64,000 nt of DNA from Pomphorhynchus laevis. Its lineage: Eukaryota > Acanthocephala > Palaeacanthocephala > Echinorhynchida > Pomphorhynchidae. Location of the stretch: contig WNNJ02000395.1 in the NCBI GenBank assembly GCA_012934845.2, forward strand, positions 62,001 to 126,000, given 5' to 3'. The stretch's first letter is position 1, and every line of letters starts with the position of its first letter. Below, in pieces: positions 33,086 through 64,000 of this stretch. Made by a program: the position numbers and the translations under genes. The notes under the pieces are model-generated. The model ran no database searches. It was not told the origin of the DNA and saw only the letters and a list, made by a program, of their open reading frames with translations.

Positions 33086-35866
33086 TTTATAATTATAACG
33101 ATTCCTTTGATAAACTACAAATCCTTGAAGCATGCATGTTGTCTTATTATCCAATCTAACTGAATCTACATTATGATAAATAAAAATTAAATAATAAATA
33201 ATTGTTATATAAGGTTTTATATAATTTATATAAAGATAAAATTTTAAATTAAAATTTAAAATAAAAGCAATTTTTAATAATTAACTAATATATAATATAC
33301 GGTGTATTCGAATAAGGATAAAAGTCATCAGGAGGAACTGCTACGCCATCAGGTTTATGGCCTTATTCCTCAAACCTATTCAGCAGAAGGTACAAATACA
33401 TGATAATGACGTATTTCCTCTAATTAATTTGATTATTTAGTGTATCTTATTTAAATACATGCCAAATTATTATATTATTATATCAGATCAGTTAACTGAG
33501 TTTACATATTTTATACTATATATAAAATATAAATATAAAAAATTAGAAATAATAAATAATTAGAGAAGATTTTTTATATTTATATAAAAAATAGTATTTT
33601 TATTTTTTAGATTATTTATATTCTAAATATAATAATAGAATTTTATTATTGAAATTTAAATCATAAAAATAAACGCATAAAAATCAATTTTTAACTTATA
33701 AAACGTAATATTACATCACGAAGAACTGATGACAGTTCCTGCTGATAGATTTTTTAAAATAGATTTCTATTTGTTCAAAATATAATAATTTTATAATGTT
33801 TTAAATTTATAAAAATATCATTAAGTGAAGACATTAATCTACTGAAAACTTTATTATCTTATTGATTTTTAAATCATTTTTATCCATAATCAGTAATAGA
33901 AGAAGAGTAGCTTCTCGTTTACATTAAGAAAAGTGATATTTATGTATTAAGGTCTTATACGGTACCTATACAAAGTCTGCAAAAGTGCTTTGTACAACAC
34001 TTCCCTTATAAGTGTTGAGGTATTTTTTATCCACTTTCGAAATTGTTTATTTTTAAATTATTTTATAAAATATAACGCCTCTTTTATAATTATCCACTTT
34101 TTTAATTATTTTATATAAATATGCTCACCAATATTTGACCAATATGGCCAAGCAAATGCTCGCAAGAAAACTCGTACATTATGGAATATCAATTTAGAAC
34201 GAACTCGCAACATTAAGGGCAATTGGTTAGTATTAAAATATTTTACCATTTACATATATTTGAAATGTATTTTTAATTACTTATATTTTAAGTATTATTT
34301 TTCATAAATTAAAAATATTATTAAAATTCTATTATAACATTTTTACAATTTTCTTAATGCTATTTATGAGTAAATGTATTCTAAAATGATAAAAATATGA
34401 TATGATATTATATTAAATATTATATATTTTCAAATATAACATGAGTTTTTTTGTACTTACTGTTTTATAAAATAAATATTTATAATTTATTAATTAATAT
34501 TTATTTACCATAGTTATTTCAATTGGCTTTTATAAAACAATATATCTATTGCTACTTATAAAACAATAGTAAACAGATAAGCTTTATAAATATAATTGGA
34601 AACAGTAAATTTGAAGATAAAAAGATCAACACTTTATTGTTAAATAGTTTAATTGGAACAAAGAAGAAAATAAGTTTCCTTTATTTGAAAAAATTCCATA
34701 TTTCGATAGCTCCTGCTATCATATTGTAATCGTGATACAATCCATATTGTATTCCTGATTATGATAGCAGAACCTATTGAAATATTGAATTCTTTCAAAT
34801 AAAGGAAAACTATTTACTTCTCTGTTCCAATAAATAAAAATTGTGATAAATTGCTAATAATAGTGATGCTTTAATATTGATATGAATTTTTGTAAGATTA
34901 TATGCATCAAAGTTTCAACAAATAATAAATCTTAAAAGAGTTTTAATTTATTTTCTCTAGCTATAGAATTCCTGATTGATTTCTCATTAGGCTTGTCAAT
35001 TAAAATATCTGGTTATATAAAAATGTAAAATCCTTACACATTGGGCATCTCATCAATCAAAGAAAGCATTGAAGTTTATAATTTTTGCAATATTGCTATA
35101 CTATTGTATTTTGTTATTATGTGGTTGATGTTAAACAAGTATATTTATAGTTGATTTTTATAATGAACCACGAGAGTTTACGTTTATTTTCCATGAAACA
35201 TGTAAAGATCGTCTTTGTAAACTGTTTACACAGTTTAAAATGACACCTTCTGATTAAAACCAGATAGTTTAGATACATTTATAATCCTCGTTATGATAGC
35301 ATTTCTAAAATGTCATTATAATTCGTTCCTTCCTGAAAAATCTCATAACAGAGATTGAGAACATTTCTTGGCTTTCTTGTAGAATCTGGAAATGTCACAT
35401 CTCATTAGATATTTAAAGTTTTAAAATACAAAATTATTAGGAAATTAGCGTTCCAAGCGGAAGCTAATTTAAACGACCTTGTCGTTTGTAAGATAAATCG
35501 ATAATTTTTACGTTCTAGTGAAAATACAAAGATTTATCCAAACTCTGAAAATTTCTTTTTATATAAAAGTATCTAATTACTAAATTTATTAGAAAGTGGC
35601 TGGATCTAAAAATTAAATTAACACTCTCAACATTCCGGATGTATAATATAATGTATTTACTTTAAATAACTTTATTTCCAACTTCACACAATTTCAGTTC
35701 CTAGAAGTGAGAGAACTTATTATTTATTCAAATATAATTAGTAGGTCTAATAGTCAATTCATTAGCCAAAATATTTAATATGTATAGATCAAATCAGAAT
35801 ATATCTTTGTATAATTAAATCAGCTAACTTAGTCTTCGTATTTTATATTATTTATCAATTAAATAT

Positions 35867-36192
35867 AGTGATAAATAACATTTAAATAATTACATAATAA
35901 ATAATTAAAGATATTAAATGATAGTTATATAAGATTTTATATAATTTATATAATGTTAAAATTCTAAATTAAAAGTTGAAATAAAAGTCAATTTTTATGA
36001 ATTAACTAATAACATCCGATGTATCAGAATTAGGATTAATTAAGGAACTGCTATGCCATCAGGTTTTGGCCCATATTCCACGACCCAACACAGCAGCGAG
36101 GCCAAACACGTGCTAATGAATTAATCCTCTGATGAAATTTGATTATATAGTATCTTATTCTATCCATCCATAAAAATTTCCCGCTAATGATT
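35867..36192 (-). repeat. F1 repeat copy, duplicon 2
   Basis: Counterpart of 29985-30310. Confidence 0.8.
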
Positions 36193-36838
36193 TTAAATTT
36201 ATTTTTTATATTATTGTGTTGATCTATATATATTACGATTTACATATTTTATTGTATTTTTATAGTAACCTAGTTAAAAATATGCATCTATTAAATTACT
36301 TAAATGGTTTTGAAGAAAGCCAATATCATTACATATTGTTGCAATTCTTAAAATTTCATTATTTAATGCATATTTTAAATTATATGGTATGCATGAATGC
36401 TCATGCGTACCATAAAGACATCGGGATAAATATTTTACGATTTATATATTTTATTGTATTTTTATAGTAACCTAGTTTAAAATATGAATCTATAAAATTA
36501 TTTAAATGATTTTGAAGAAAGCCAATATCGTTACATATTGTTGCAATTCTTAAAATTTCATTATTTAATGTATTATATTTTATATTATATGGTATGCATG
36601 AATGCTCATGCAAAAATATGTTTCTTGTAAATTTAAATATGTCATCTTTACGATATAAATTAAAAGTAGTTTTAATTGACGTTAATTTAATACTCATACT
36701 TTTTTTATCATCAATATTAGTTTTATTAAGAAAAGGGCTACCTGAATAAGTTGGTTCGCTTATTGAATAAAAATTATTAGAGTTAAATCCACATATACCA
36801 TCAACGTATCGAAACATAAATTTCATATATGTTTCCAT
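36192..36838 (-). mobile_element. Penelope-like element fragment, duplicon 2
   Basis: Counterpart of 30310-30956. At the seven clustered sites where the two duplicons differ here, this copy agrees with the other PLE copies in the window (NIFLHEHSCIPYN and RIATICNDIGF, as at 41.8 and 47.6 kb), whereas duplicon 1 does not. Confidence 0.65.
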
Positions 36839-37138
36839 TATATCGGAACATATTACTTTTTAATGTATGATGCAATATTCATATATATATATATATATAT
36901 ATTACAATATATTATTTTTCAAATAAAGTTTTATCACACAGCATTACAAACTTAAAAGAAAAAAAAACAAAAAAACATGTGCAAGAAACTATCACATCAA
37001 ATGAGTTGTACAAATATATTTTCACAAAGTCAAACAAAATTCAAGCCACACGAAAACAAAACAATAAACTAAGCCACAATATCAAACTGAAACAAATCAA
37101 ACAAATATAATTTATTAAGTTCAATTAACTATAAAAGT

Positions 37139-37360
37139 CCGCCTCGATTGGACTCTTTGGTGCGTGGTGAAAGTCCCTGGGTGGTTAAGTCGTAAGGCGG
37201 CGTGTTGGATTAATTGGGGGCTCAGATCCCATTGGACCTGAGGCCATGAAGACTCTACTGACTGATCATATAGCTTTTTCTGTTGTTTTTGTCTTCTTAA
37301 TTGTCATTTGACCATTATTAACCCTTGTATTATTTATAAGAAAATCTTTATTATTACAAA
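37139..37360 (+). mobile_element. LINE LF 3'-tail copy or SINE, duplicon 2
   Basis: Counterpart of 31295-31515. Confidence 0.65.
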
Positions 37361-38719
37361 GTAAAACAAAATTCAAGCCACAGAAAAAAACTAAGGCACA
37401 ATATAAAACTGAAACAAATAAACAATTATAATTTATTAAGTTCAATTAATAAATTATAATACTATAATACAATAAATTTAATAAGATATTTTTAAATAAA
37501 TTCTGCTTTATTATTATATATCACGTCATTCTTTTTTATAAAATAAGCATCTTGTATAATACGCGAACTATATTCACTTTCATTCAATAGAATATAGTCT
37601 TTATCAAAATTTCCATTATGTTCTAAACTTAATACACGATGTGCTAACGCACTCATCATATTACCATTAAACATATTAGTTTAATGTTATATTTTTTTAT
37701 ATTTTTTATATTATAATTATTACATCATTTTAATTTATACAATAATTAAATATAATTAGCGTCGAATTTAAAATTTTATATTTATTATTTTGCATTCCAA
37801 TTAGCCTTAAAAGAAACATCAAAAATTTATATTGTAATTGTTGAAAGGATTTTGATTGACAAAATATACTTTTATTATACTTTAATCATTGAGGATCTAA
37901 TCTTACAACTATCAAAATGCTTCCACTTTTTCAAAAAGTATCAGATATATTGAATATTATTATTTTTATTTATGATAAGTAAAAAATTCAAATATGTGTT
38001 ACTATGTCATTTCATTGCTTTTAATTTGTCCATACGAATTTCCAGTTGTAGTTTACGCCAAACGCTCTTGAACTTTTTAACAAGTTCAAAAACCTGTAAA
38101 TGACTTGTAAATCAGATTCCTTAAAAAGAATGATAATTACCAACATGACACCATTTATATAAATGTGTGAAAATCTAAAACAATCAATTTCTGCAGCAAA
38201 AAATTCTTTAAATTTAAGGAATACAATATACTTATACTGTTCGGTATACTTTCATAAAAACTCCAGAATCATGCGCAATAATTCAAAGTTGATTTTAAGA
38301 TTATCATTTTAGAGGCAGGTGAGCACGTCACCTGTCTCTAAAATTTATACAATTTTTAAAAATTAAGATAAATAATAGATAATTATTTAAGATTTTATGC
38401 AATTTATATTTATATAACGATGAAATTTAAAATTGAAATTTACAATAAAAGTCAATTTTTATGAATTAACTAATGGATAACAAACTAAGTATCAGAAAAT
38501 AATTAGAGGTCATAAGAAGGAACTGCTATGTTATCAGGTTTCGGCTTTTTTACTTTTCAAATAAAAAGTAAATTATTTATAAAATAAATAATATATATAA
38601 ATAATAATGTATTATTTATGAAATATCTTCAATTTGATAGATGCAGGTTTATTATAGTGGCTATCGTGAATCAAACAAAAATTAAAAATAAATAAAGACA
38701 ACTGAGTCTACTTATATTA

Positions 38720-39255
38720 TACGATTTATAAATAAAAAAAATTATAAATAATAAATAATATAAGATGTTACTTATATTTATAAAACGATAAATTTAAAAA
38801 TTAAAATTTAAAATAAAAGTCAATTTTTATGAATTGACTAAATGAATTTTATGAATTGACTAAATGCTTTCAGTAAAAATTTGATATTCTAATAGAACAA
38901 ATTTTGTCGTTATCAGAAGGCTAGGATTATATAATACTAGAATATATAAAAATTTGAAATAATATATTATAGTTTTATATTCTATTTTATATTCTATAAT
39001 ATATTTGATTCTTACATCAAGTTAAAATTTAAGATTGAAATTTAAAATAAAAGCCTATTTTTATGGATTGACTAATAAGTAGATGGATCCGATTAACGAA
39101 TACAGGTCATCAGAAGGAGCTGCCATGTAATCAGGTTTCGGCTCCCTATTTCTTGACCCGACATAGCAGCAGGGCCTAATATATACTAATGACGTATTTC
39201 CTCTTATGAAAATTTTATTCTAACATAAAGTATATTGTTAACTATTCGTCCATAA
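38720..39255 (-). repeat. F1 repeat copy, minus strand, longest core
   Basis: Complement: CGGGTC, AAGAAA, GGGAGCCGAAACC, GCTCCTT, CTGATGACC. The stem I partner has shifted (AGGGAGC against GCTCCTT) compared with the other copies. A tandem ATTTTATGAATTGACTAAATG duplication lies near 38823-38867. Confidence 0.8.
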
Positions 39256-39849
39256 ATATTTTGCAATTGAGAGATTTATTAAATTCTATTAATAATTTAT
39301 ACAAATTGTAAAGACTGTTGCAGATGATACTTTTTTTTCGCGAATATTCTGTTTCTATATACGCATGTTTTAAAACCTTTATTTCGTATTAAAAGTTTGT
39401 TTTAAGGTCGCGTATTTAAAAGCTTTTCCGGTCACTCACACTATTTCATTGTAATTGCAAGTCCCATGTTAGACTGTGGATCGCTTTAGCTTTTACTCCA
39501 ATAACCTTTTGATGACGTGCAGGAGTAAATCAAAGTTTATTAATCAAACAACTAGATTAGAGATGAGTGTATTTGCCAATTTATCAAATATGTAGACATC
39601 CTCACTAGAAATAAGCATTTCGTTTTCAGTTAAGACATACGAAACACTTGAAAACGGATTAACAGTTCAAAGTTTATTTCAGCTTGCTCTCCATGTCAAA
39701 ATCGGAAAATTGTGCAGGCCAGAATAGTATTAACATTTGCAGAATGATTGTCGTTCAATAAGTGGAAACAAGACTATTTTGTTTTAGAAAAATAACATGA
39801 TAATCTGTTAAATATTGCTGCCGAATTGTAATTATACTGATAACGCTAG
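39256..39849. other. spacer, nothing identified
   Basis: No ORF or repeat recognised. Confidence 0.5.
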
Positions 39850-39960
39850 TTATTTTTAAAAAATCAATTTTCAACTCATATGAATTGACTAATAAATAAT
39901 ATATTATGTATCAGAATAAGGATTAGAGGTCATCAGGAGGCACTGTTATGTTATCAGGTA
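39850..39960 (-). repeat. F1 repeat, short truncated copy
   Basis: TCAATTTTCAACTCATATGA ... AGAGGTCATCAGGAGGCACTG, ending abruptly at TATCAGGTATC. Confidence 0.7.
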
Positions 39961-41499
39961 TCAGAAATTAAAAAGCTAGTTGTTGTTTAGGCTTACTTTG
40001 AACAAGTAAATTCTAACGCTAAAAATATTTATGATTGATAATACTTCACAAAATGCTAAAAATACACCTATCATCATTGAATTTGAAGAATTCGATTGTC
40101 AAAAAATGGCCAATTTATTATATTATATTTTATTATCTTTTCATCATATTATACTTTTTAATTAAATGATAATTAATAATCACGAGGTTTTACATCATAT
40201 AATTTAAACTGTACAGCACAATAATAGTATTGAATGGCACAATTGTTTTGTATAAATATTAATTATATATTAAAAAATGTAATAAATTAAAACAATTGTG
40301 TTTATTTAATTTATTTTTAATAAATTAAAATAAATTAAAATTATTTAATATTATAATAATATTAAAATCATAATAAAATTTAATAAGTGGTCATAAAATG
40401 ACCAATTTGCGTCTACATTTTTATTATACACTGCCAACATATTATGTAATGTCAATGACTGTCTTAACAATATTAAAATATCATAATTAATCTTAAATAT
40501 AAACATTATAGTTTTTTATACCAACATTAAGATCATTTCAGTATTTCGTAGTCTTTAGCTCGGATAGCGACTTTTGAGAATGAAATTATATTTCAAATGG
40601 AAATAACTAAAAATCAATTGAATGCAAAGTTTTTAGAATTCATACTTTTACACTATTGTAAAAATACGATCTGACAATCAGAATCAAATTAAATATTACA
40701 ATTAAATTCGTTAAGCTCTTGAACCTTCAAAAACGTTTAAACGTTTGAATGTTGGTACGCTTAAACAGTATCATCCGTTGCATAAGCATTCCAAGTATAT
40801 GATTTGCGGTATTTCAGTCTCTACTGCATTACACTAACAATGTCGTTATTGGGATCAATAACGACATAGGGATGTAGTTATTGATCGACATCCATAACGA
40901 CATCAAGGATATCGTTATTGGGATCTCGCTTATAGGGATCTCGCTATGTAACCAACAGTGGAAGTATGCGCTACTGTCTGTGATGAGTTCTAATAACGCC
41001 AAAACGTCAGTAATCGGAATTCTTAGGTTTTACTTCATTTGACTTTGCAAACAAAATTAAATACGAATAATCTGTTAAAAATATTTAACTTTAATTGGCA
41101 AATGCTTTTCAATTGAAGATTTCAATTTATGGAATAGATCTGATAACTTTAATGAGTCATGTAATTTCTACAATACAAGACGTTAAAATGTAAATTTACA
41201 TAATCTTAAGATTTCCTATAATTTGAATTTTTATTAATCACGAATTTTATAAACCGATTAATAGCTAAAATACTACAAACAAGAATAAATATTAGAAGTC
41301 ACATGGAAGAACATCAACGAAACTTTTAAATAATTATTGCCTTCAATTGATATTTAAAAACGATTATATTAGAATTTGAATTATCTACAGAGTGCATTAT
41401 ATTTATTAAAATCAATAAATTTTAATCTACAAATTTTTATTTATATAGTAGTAATATAATATAACCCAAAAGGAATAATTTTTCTTATATAAAGATACG
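39961..41499. other. AT-rich spacer with a perfect palindrome
   Basis: No gene seen. 40840-40867 is a perfect 12-bp-arm hairpin, followed to 40925 by further partial copies of the same CGTTATTGGGATC/GACATC words, so the palindrome has been locally reiterated. Confidence 0.6.
40840..40867. repeat. perfect short palindrome
   Basis: ATGTCGTTATTG, loop GGAT, CAATAACGACAT. Confidence 0.95.
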
Positions 41500-42065
41500 A
41501 AATATATGTTTCGATACATTGATAATATATGTGTATTTAATTCTAATAATTTTTATTCAATAAGTGAACAAATTTATCCAGGCAGCCTCATTCTTAACAA
41601 AACCAATATTAATGATAAAGAAGGTGTATATCTAGATATGATCATTAAATTAATATTAACTAAATAACTCATCAACTTATTTAATTTTAATTTGTTTAAA
41701 TTTCACTAAGTTTAAAGAACAGTCCCATAATAAATGTCCCTACATTATCCTAATTAAAACGATTTTTAATTTAAATTTTAAAGATGACATATTTAAATTT
41801 ACAAGAAACATATTTTTGCATGAGCATTCATGCATACCATATAATATAAAATATAATACATTAAATAATGAAATTTTAAGAATTGCAACAATATGTAATG
41901 ATATTGGCTTTCTTCAAAATCATTTAAATAATTTAATAGATACATATTTTAAACTATATTACTATAAAAATAACATCAAGCAGAAAATATTAAAATATAT
42001 AAATCAACACAATAATATTAAAAATAAATTTAAAATCATTAGCGAAGCATTTTTATGGATGTTTA
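41500..42065 (+). mobile_element. Penelope-like element, 3' coding fragment
   Basis: Plus strand: FRYIDNICVFNSNNFYSISE, then a downstream segment (41816-42073: HEHSCIPYNIKYNTLNNEIL, FLQNHLNNLIDTYFKL). Interrupted; no intact reading. Followed by PLE-end/F1-start sequence. Confidence 0.65.
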
Positions 42066-42540
42066 ATAAATAATATACTTTGTATTAGAATAATATACTA
42101 AAAAATAGTTTATGTTTATGAATAATTATTCGAATACTTTGTATTAGAATAATACAAAGTATATAATAAATAATATATTTATGGATAATAAATAATATAC
42201 TTTGTATAAGAATAAGATACCAGATAATCAAATTATCTGATTTATAATGTTATATCATATCATGCATACCGTATATTATTAATAATTAAACTTTAAGAAT
42301 TGCAACAATATGTAATGATATTGGCTTTCTTCAAAATCATTTAAATAATTTAATAGATACATATTTTAAACTAAGTTAGTATAAAAATAAAATCAAAAAG
42401 AAAATAGTAAAATATATAAATCAACACAATAATATTAAAATTAAATTTAAACTCTCAAGTGGCAAATTTTTATGGATGAATAATAAATAATATACTTTGT
42501 ATTATAATAAGATACTTGATAATCAAATTTCAATAATAAT
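42066..42540 (+). repeat. mosaic of F1-start and PLE-end pieces
   Basis: Repeated pieces of AATAATATACTTTGTATTAG and, at 42280-42480, another copy of the PLE end (AGAATTGCAACAATATGTAA ... TTTAATAGATAC) running into CTCTCAAGTGGCAAATTTTT, the F1 start. Confidence 0.7.
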
Positions 42541-42899
42541 TAAATAACAATTTTATTAAATAACAATTTTGTCAATTTCAAATAACAATTTTGTTCGCGA
42601 CGTGTTATCAGAATTATATCTTCTCATAAATTTGTGTACAGTCGAAATTTGTTCATTTCTTTAATTGATTTTATAAAAATAAAATCAAAAAGAAAATAGT
42701 AAAATATATAAATCAACTAAATATTTTAACTTTATACAAATAAAAATTAATACAATTATTTATTATTTATTATTTATAATTATTTGTCTTTTATATTTTT
42801 GGTTATAATATATTTTAAAAATATAGTATATTTTTATATAATATATAAATATTTATATTTTTGGATATAATATATTTTTAACTTTATATAAATTAGTTT

Positions 42900-43076
42900 A
42901 AAAATTATACGAAACATACAGGTTAACGAAAATGGCATAAAATTAAGTAAAACGCAATCCATAAAGATGGTACGTGAAGATGGTATCCATATCTTCACTC
43001 GACTCCTCATCTCCCTCAACCGTTTCTTTGGTACCGTAATCTTAGTCAAAGCTCATAATTTGCCTCGCCAGGTCCT
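42900..43076 (-). other. short non-AT-rich patch, origin unknown
   Basis: Stands out by base composition. Minus-strand frames give KETVEGDEESSEDMDT (acidic) or KKRLREMRSRVKIWIPSS (basic); neither has clear exon borders. It abuts an F1 fragment at 43078. Confidence 0.25.
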
Positions 43077-43077
43077 G

Positions 43078-43640
43078 AATTTCAGATCTGATACATCATC
43101 TGTTATTTATTAGTCAATTCATAAAAATTGACTTTTATTTAAAATTTCAATTTTCAATTTTAACTTTATACAAATAAAAATTGTATAAAATCTTATATAA
43201 TTATTTATTATTTATCTTTATTTTTATTTAAAAAATAAAATTTTATAAAATTTTACATTGATTATTTATAATTATTTGTCTTTTATAATCTTTTATATTT
43301 TTGGGTATAATATTTTTTTTCATTTTTAATTTTGACTTGAAATAAAACTAAATTGTATAAAATATTATATATCATTATTTATTATTTATTTTTGTTTTAA
43401 TTTATATATCGTATAAAATACATAAATTCAGTTAGCTGATATAATTCATTTTCGTTGGAATCAATAATTTCCTTAATTTAGTGCAATGTCGTACTCGCGT
43501 TTTCGTAGTTAATTCATAAAAATTGACTTTTATTTAAAATTTCAATTTTCAATTTTAACTTTATACAAATAAAAATTGTATAAAATTTTATATAATTATT
43601 TATTATTTATAATTATTTGTCTTTTATAATCTTTGATATT
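43078..43640 (+). repeat. F1 repeat pieces (two partial copies)
   Basis: CTGATACATCATCTGTTATT, AGTCAATTCATAAAAATTGA and the AT tract occur at 43088-43210 and again at 43507-43640, with an F1 end motif (AAATTCAGTTAGCTGAT) at about 43424. Confidence 0.75.
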
Positions 43641-45056
43641 TTTGGGTAAAATATATTTTCAAAATATAGTATATTTTTATATATAAATATTTATATTTTT
43701 GGATATAATATATTCAAAAAATATATTTTATATATTTTTTATATTATTTTTAATAATTTCAATAATTATAATTATTTTCTTAAAATAGTATAAAAAACTT
43801 GTTCTAATGTGAATTTTTCACAGCATAATTTTCTCATCAAATAATGGATAATTACTCAAAACAAAATTGTGTTTAAGTGGGCTGCATTAATACTATCAAA
43901 CAAATGTTGTATGCTTTATGACGAATGTATTCGAACTCTTAAATGTTACTTCCGCTTTAAAGTCTTTGTAAATTTGCATCAGATCGGGATACTGTTAAAT
44001 AAAGTCGGAATTTGGATTGTGACTAAATTTGGAACCTTAAATGTTGCGTCGGCTTTAATTGGGACTGAATTTGGAGCGGGAATCTGAAAACTGTATATAT
44101 TACTTTCATTAGAAAACCGGAAATAAAAACAGAAAATATCATTGCGAAAACGTATTTCAATATTTAATTAATAAAATATAAAATAAAACTTTTATTGCAT
44201 TTAATAATTTATAATAACCTATTAAGAAATATGTATCCGTATTAAGAAATATGATTAAATAACACTAATACTTTTTACAATCCGATATAAAAGAATAATA
44301 AACAGCTAATAATTCTATTTTATAATTAAATTTGGACTTGTTTCTACCGTAAATACCATACGGATGTGTATGCGTATATATATGTAAATATATACGTAAT
44401 ATAAATTAATAATATTATTATTAATAATACTATTAATAATATAAATAATACTATATTAATATGCGTAAATACCATAGACAGATGTATATACATCTTTCTA
44501 CCTTCTGCATATTTCTTGAGCGTAATTTGATTATAATAGAAATAGTTGCGTATTCCTAGTGTAATCCGATTACGATAAAAAGGACATGCTGTTTTATATT
44601 TCGATATTGTAATTCAAAAATATTTTTTACTGGACACTGTAAGCTGGGCACAACAGTCTATATTAATCAATAAAATAAACTATTATTTTAATATAAAAAG
44701 ATATATTTAATAATATATAAACTATTATTTTAATATTAATCAAAAAATAAATAAGTAATAAATAAACAATAAATAAATTTTAATATTAAAAAGTAATAAA
44801 ATAAAGGATTATTAAAAAACGATTATCTATTATTTCTTTTTTCTTTATCTGAAAAAGACTTGCATGTTAAACATAGTATTGATAAAGTATAGTATTGATT
44901 TTATTAGCAAATTAAAGGAACTTTCAGCCAAAAATTTATTTTGAGAAATACAAATAAAGTAGAAAGTTAAAAATTATTTTTCTAATTAATAACTTACATT
45001 GCAGGGTTTACAAAAATAAAGTTATCGCGTCTAATTCACAAAAATACAAAAAAGGA
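43641..45056. other. AT-rich spacer with a locally repetitive patch
   Basis: 43930-44085 contains loose repeats of TTGGATTGTGACTAAATTTG / TTGGGACTGAATTTGG and ACTCTTAAATGTT / CCTTAAATGTTGCG-type words; its open frame looks non-coding. No gene seen. Confidence 0.45.
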
Positions 45057-45539
45057 TTAATGCTCTTTGCTATAACGAATTTGAGCGAATTGTCTAAGTT
45101 GGAGTAAAAGACGTTCGAATATGCTCGAATCAGTATTTCTTGAGATAAATTGTTCACGAAGGACGTTTGACGTGGCAGCGATTGTAGAATTAGCATATCC
45201 ACTTATCGATTGTATTTCAATTGAGTTGGATATCATGTAACTGCTGGCAGTTGGGTTAAATACAGGAGAAGATAGTGGAATTGTATCTTCATTGTCGATT
45301 ACGGTGCTATCAACGGGTGCATCGTTATAACGTCGTCTTATGGTGGAGACAATATCATTATCGACAAGATTTTCATCGTTATCAAATGCGCTGTCGTCAT
45401 TAGAAGTATACTGAGAAAATTCATTGTCAGAGTAAAAATCAGAAACCTCAGACCAATTCGAACTTGAGTTGGATAAAGTATCTGAACTTGCTCCACTGTC
45501 CATTAAAAAACGAATTCTAAAACACTTGGTAGCCACCAC
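45057..45539 (-). CDS. unassigned acidic/serine-rich ORF
   Basis: An open frame of 160 codons, rich in Ser, Asp and Asn in its first half (SGASSDTLSNSSSNWSEVSD, then DFYSDNEFSQYTSNDDSAFD) with a possible C-terminal helix (IFERLLLQLRQFAQIRY). A TTTTAG acceptor-like sequence at about 45518-45523, shortly before the internal methionine of MDSGASSD, suggests it may be the second exon of a spliced gene rather than starting at the first ATG. It lies 600 bp downstream of the helicase stop on the same strand. No family recognised; a disordered protein is likely. Confidence 0.45.
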   Translation of the reverse strand: MVATKCFRIRFLMDSGASSDTLSNSSSNWSEVSDFYSDNEFSQYTSNDDSAFDNDENLVDNDIVSTIRRRYNDAPVDSTVIDNEDTIPLSSPVFNPTASSYMISNSIEIQSISGYANSTIAATSNVLREQFISRNTDSSIFERLLLQLRQFAQIRYSKEH

Positions 45540-46144
45540 TCATTATATGCACATTGATCTAGAAAATTTAAATTTTAAAAATTTCTAAAAAAAAATTAAA
45601 AAATTAATTTTTTATTATTTTATTATTGGATAAGTATTTGTAAATTATCTGTAATTTAATCTAAATTTGATTAAAATCTAATAATTTAGCAATTCACAAA
45701 AAGAAATCAATATAATTGATTAATTTGTTTTACTATTTGCAGGCTCATTACACTATGCTTTCTTCCGTGTATACAAGTATTTCATTCGTATATAAAGTTT
45801 TTTGTAGGCCCATTTGTGAAGCGAAAGTTAATAATATCTTATCTTAACCGCACTTTTAGGAATTATATTGGCATCAATTTTGATAAAAAAAAACGTTTTT
45901 CCTTGAATGAATTACACGATGCTTTATATATTTATATTCAAGAAGAAATTTAATAGGTTTCAATGTTATTGCAATTTTATAATCCATTCCAGACTCTAGA
46001 GCAGAGAATTGTAATGAATTAGAGACGTTCAGTAACAATATCTTACCGGCATACTAAAACTACACAAACGAAAATTTTAAATTATAATTTTGAGCAAACG
46101 AAAAAATTCCTTCAATAAATTAGAAATATACAGCGATCAAAATA

Positions 46145-64000
<17,856 letters not shown>

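Larger units (their letters stand above)
32939..38738. repeat. large tandem duplication, copy 2 (about 5.80 kb)
   Basis: Near-identical to 27057-32894; see that entry. Holds F1 (33172-33447, 35867-36192, 38350-38555), the exon-like segment (34153-34225), fold-back element (34652-34831), PLE fragment (36192-36838), TA run (36881-36902), LINE-tail piece (37139-37360) and hairpin (38306-38344). Confidence 0.95.

Noticed and set aside
40840-40925. CRISPR-like or satellite array
   Set aside because: Only a palindrome with a few partial repeats; spacing is irregular and the context is eukaryotic.
43869-44087. 72-codon plus-strand ORF (MFKWAALILSNKCC...)
   Set aside because: Made of loosely repeated words and with no domain; treated as non-coding repeat.

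Overview
The window is AT-rich, intron-bearing DNA from an invertebrate animal. Evidence for an animal nuclear genome: a conserved DEAD-box helicase split into many exons by GT..AG introns, non-LTR retrotransposons of RTE and R1/I/jockey-like type, a Ty3/gypsy remnant and Penelope-like (PLE) fragments. Six introns of 45-58 bp and T-rich acceptors ending TTTAG would suit a nematode or another small-intron animal such as a flatworm. I cannot fix the phylum from sequence alone.

Layout. 1-3.7 kb: a broken Ty3/gypsy element joined to the 5' half of an RTE-type LINE, both on the minus strand. 4.6-5.2 kb: a single-exon four-transmembrane protein. 6.2-7.3 kb: a LINE 3' region. 8.6-9.8 kb: a LINE reverse transcriptase split by a tandem pair of a ~400 bp repeat that I call F1. 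10.6-11.8 kb: a single-exon histidine acid phosphatase. 12.1-13.6 kb: more F1 and a duplicated hairpin motif. 15.8-16.8 kb: two copies of an inverted-repeat element that I call F2. 19.2-22.1 kb: a nearly full-length but decayed LINE. 27.1-38.7 kb: a 5.8 kb block duplicated in tandem at very high identity, each copy holding PLE and F1 pieces. 39-44 kb: scattered PLE and F1 pieces. 45.1-45.5 kb: an unassigned acidic/serine-rich ORF. 46.1 kb to the right edge: a DDX42-type RNA helicase on the minus strand, of which 14 exons could be traced. Its long introns are filled with PLE and LINE debris while its short introns are about 50 bp.

The observation I rate highest is that F1 (which follows the PLE coding region and so looks like the PLE terminal repeat) and the unrelated F2 both carry the three conserved strands of a hammerhead ribozyme: a GUH cleavage triplet, CGAAAC, and CUGAUGA. 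In both, the stem I arms sit exactly against GUH and CUGAUGA. In both families the order is GUH strand, GAAA strand, CUGAUGA strand, which is not the order of an ordinary nested hammerhead, so folding in cis would need a pseudoknot or a dimer. PLEs are known to carry hammerheads; this strand order is not one I recognise. A second feature is an unusually large number of perfect or near-perfect hairpins (arms of 10-17 bp, loops of 1-11 nt) scattered through non-coding DNA.

The clear host genes are the helicase and the acid phosphatase. The four-TM ORF is likely, and the 45 kb ORF and one exon-like segment in the duplicated block are tentative. No operon-like arrangement or tRNA/rRNA gene was found.
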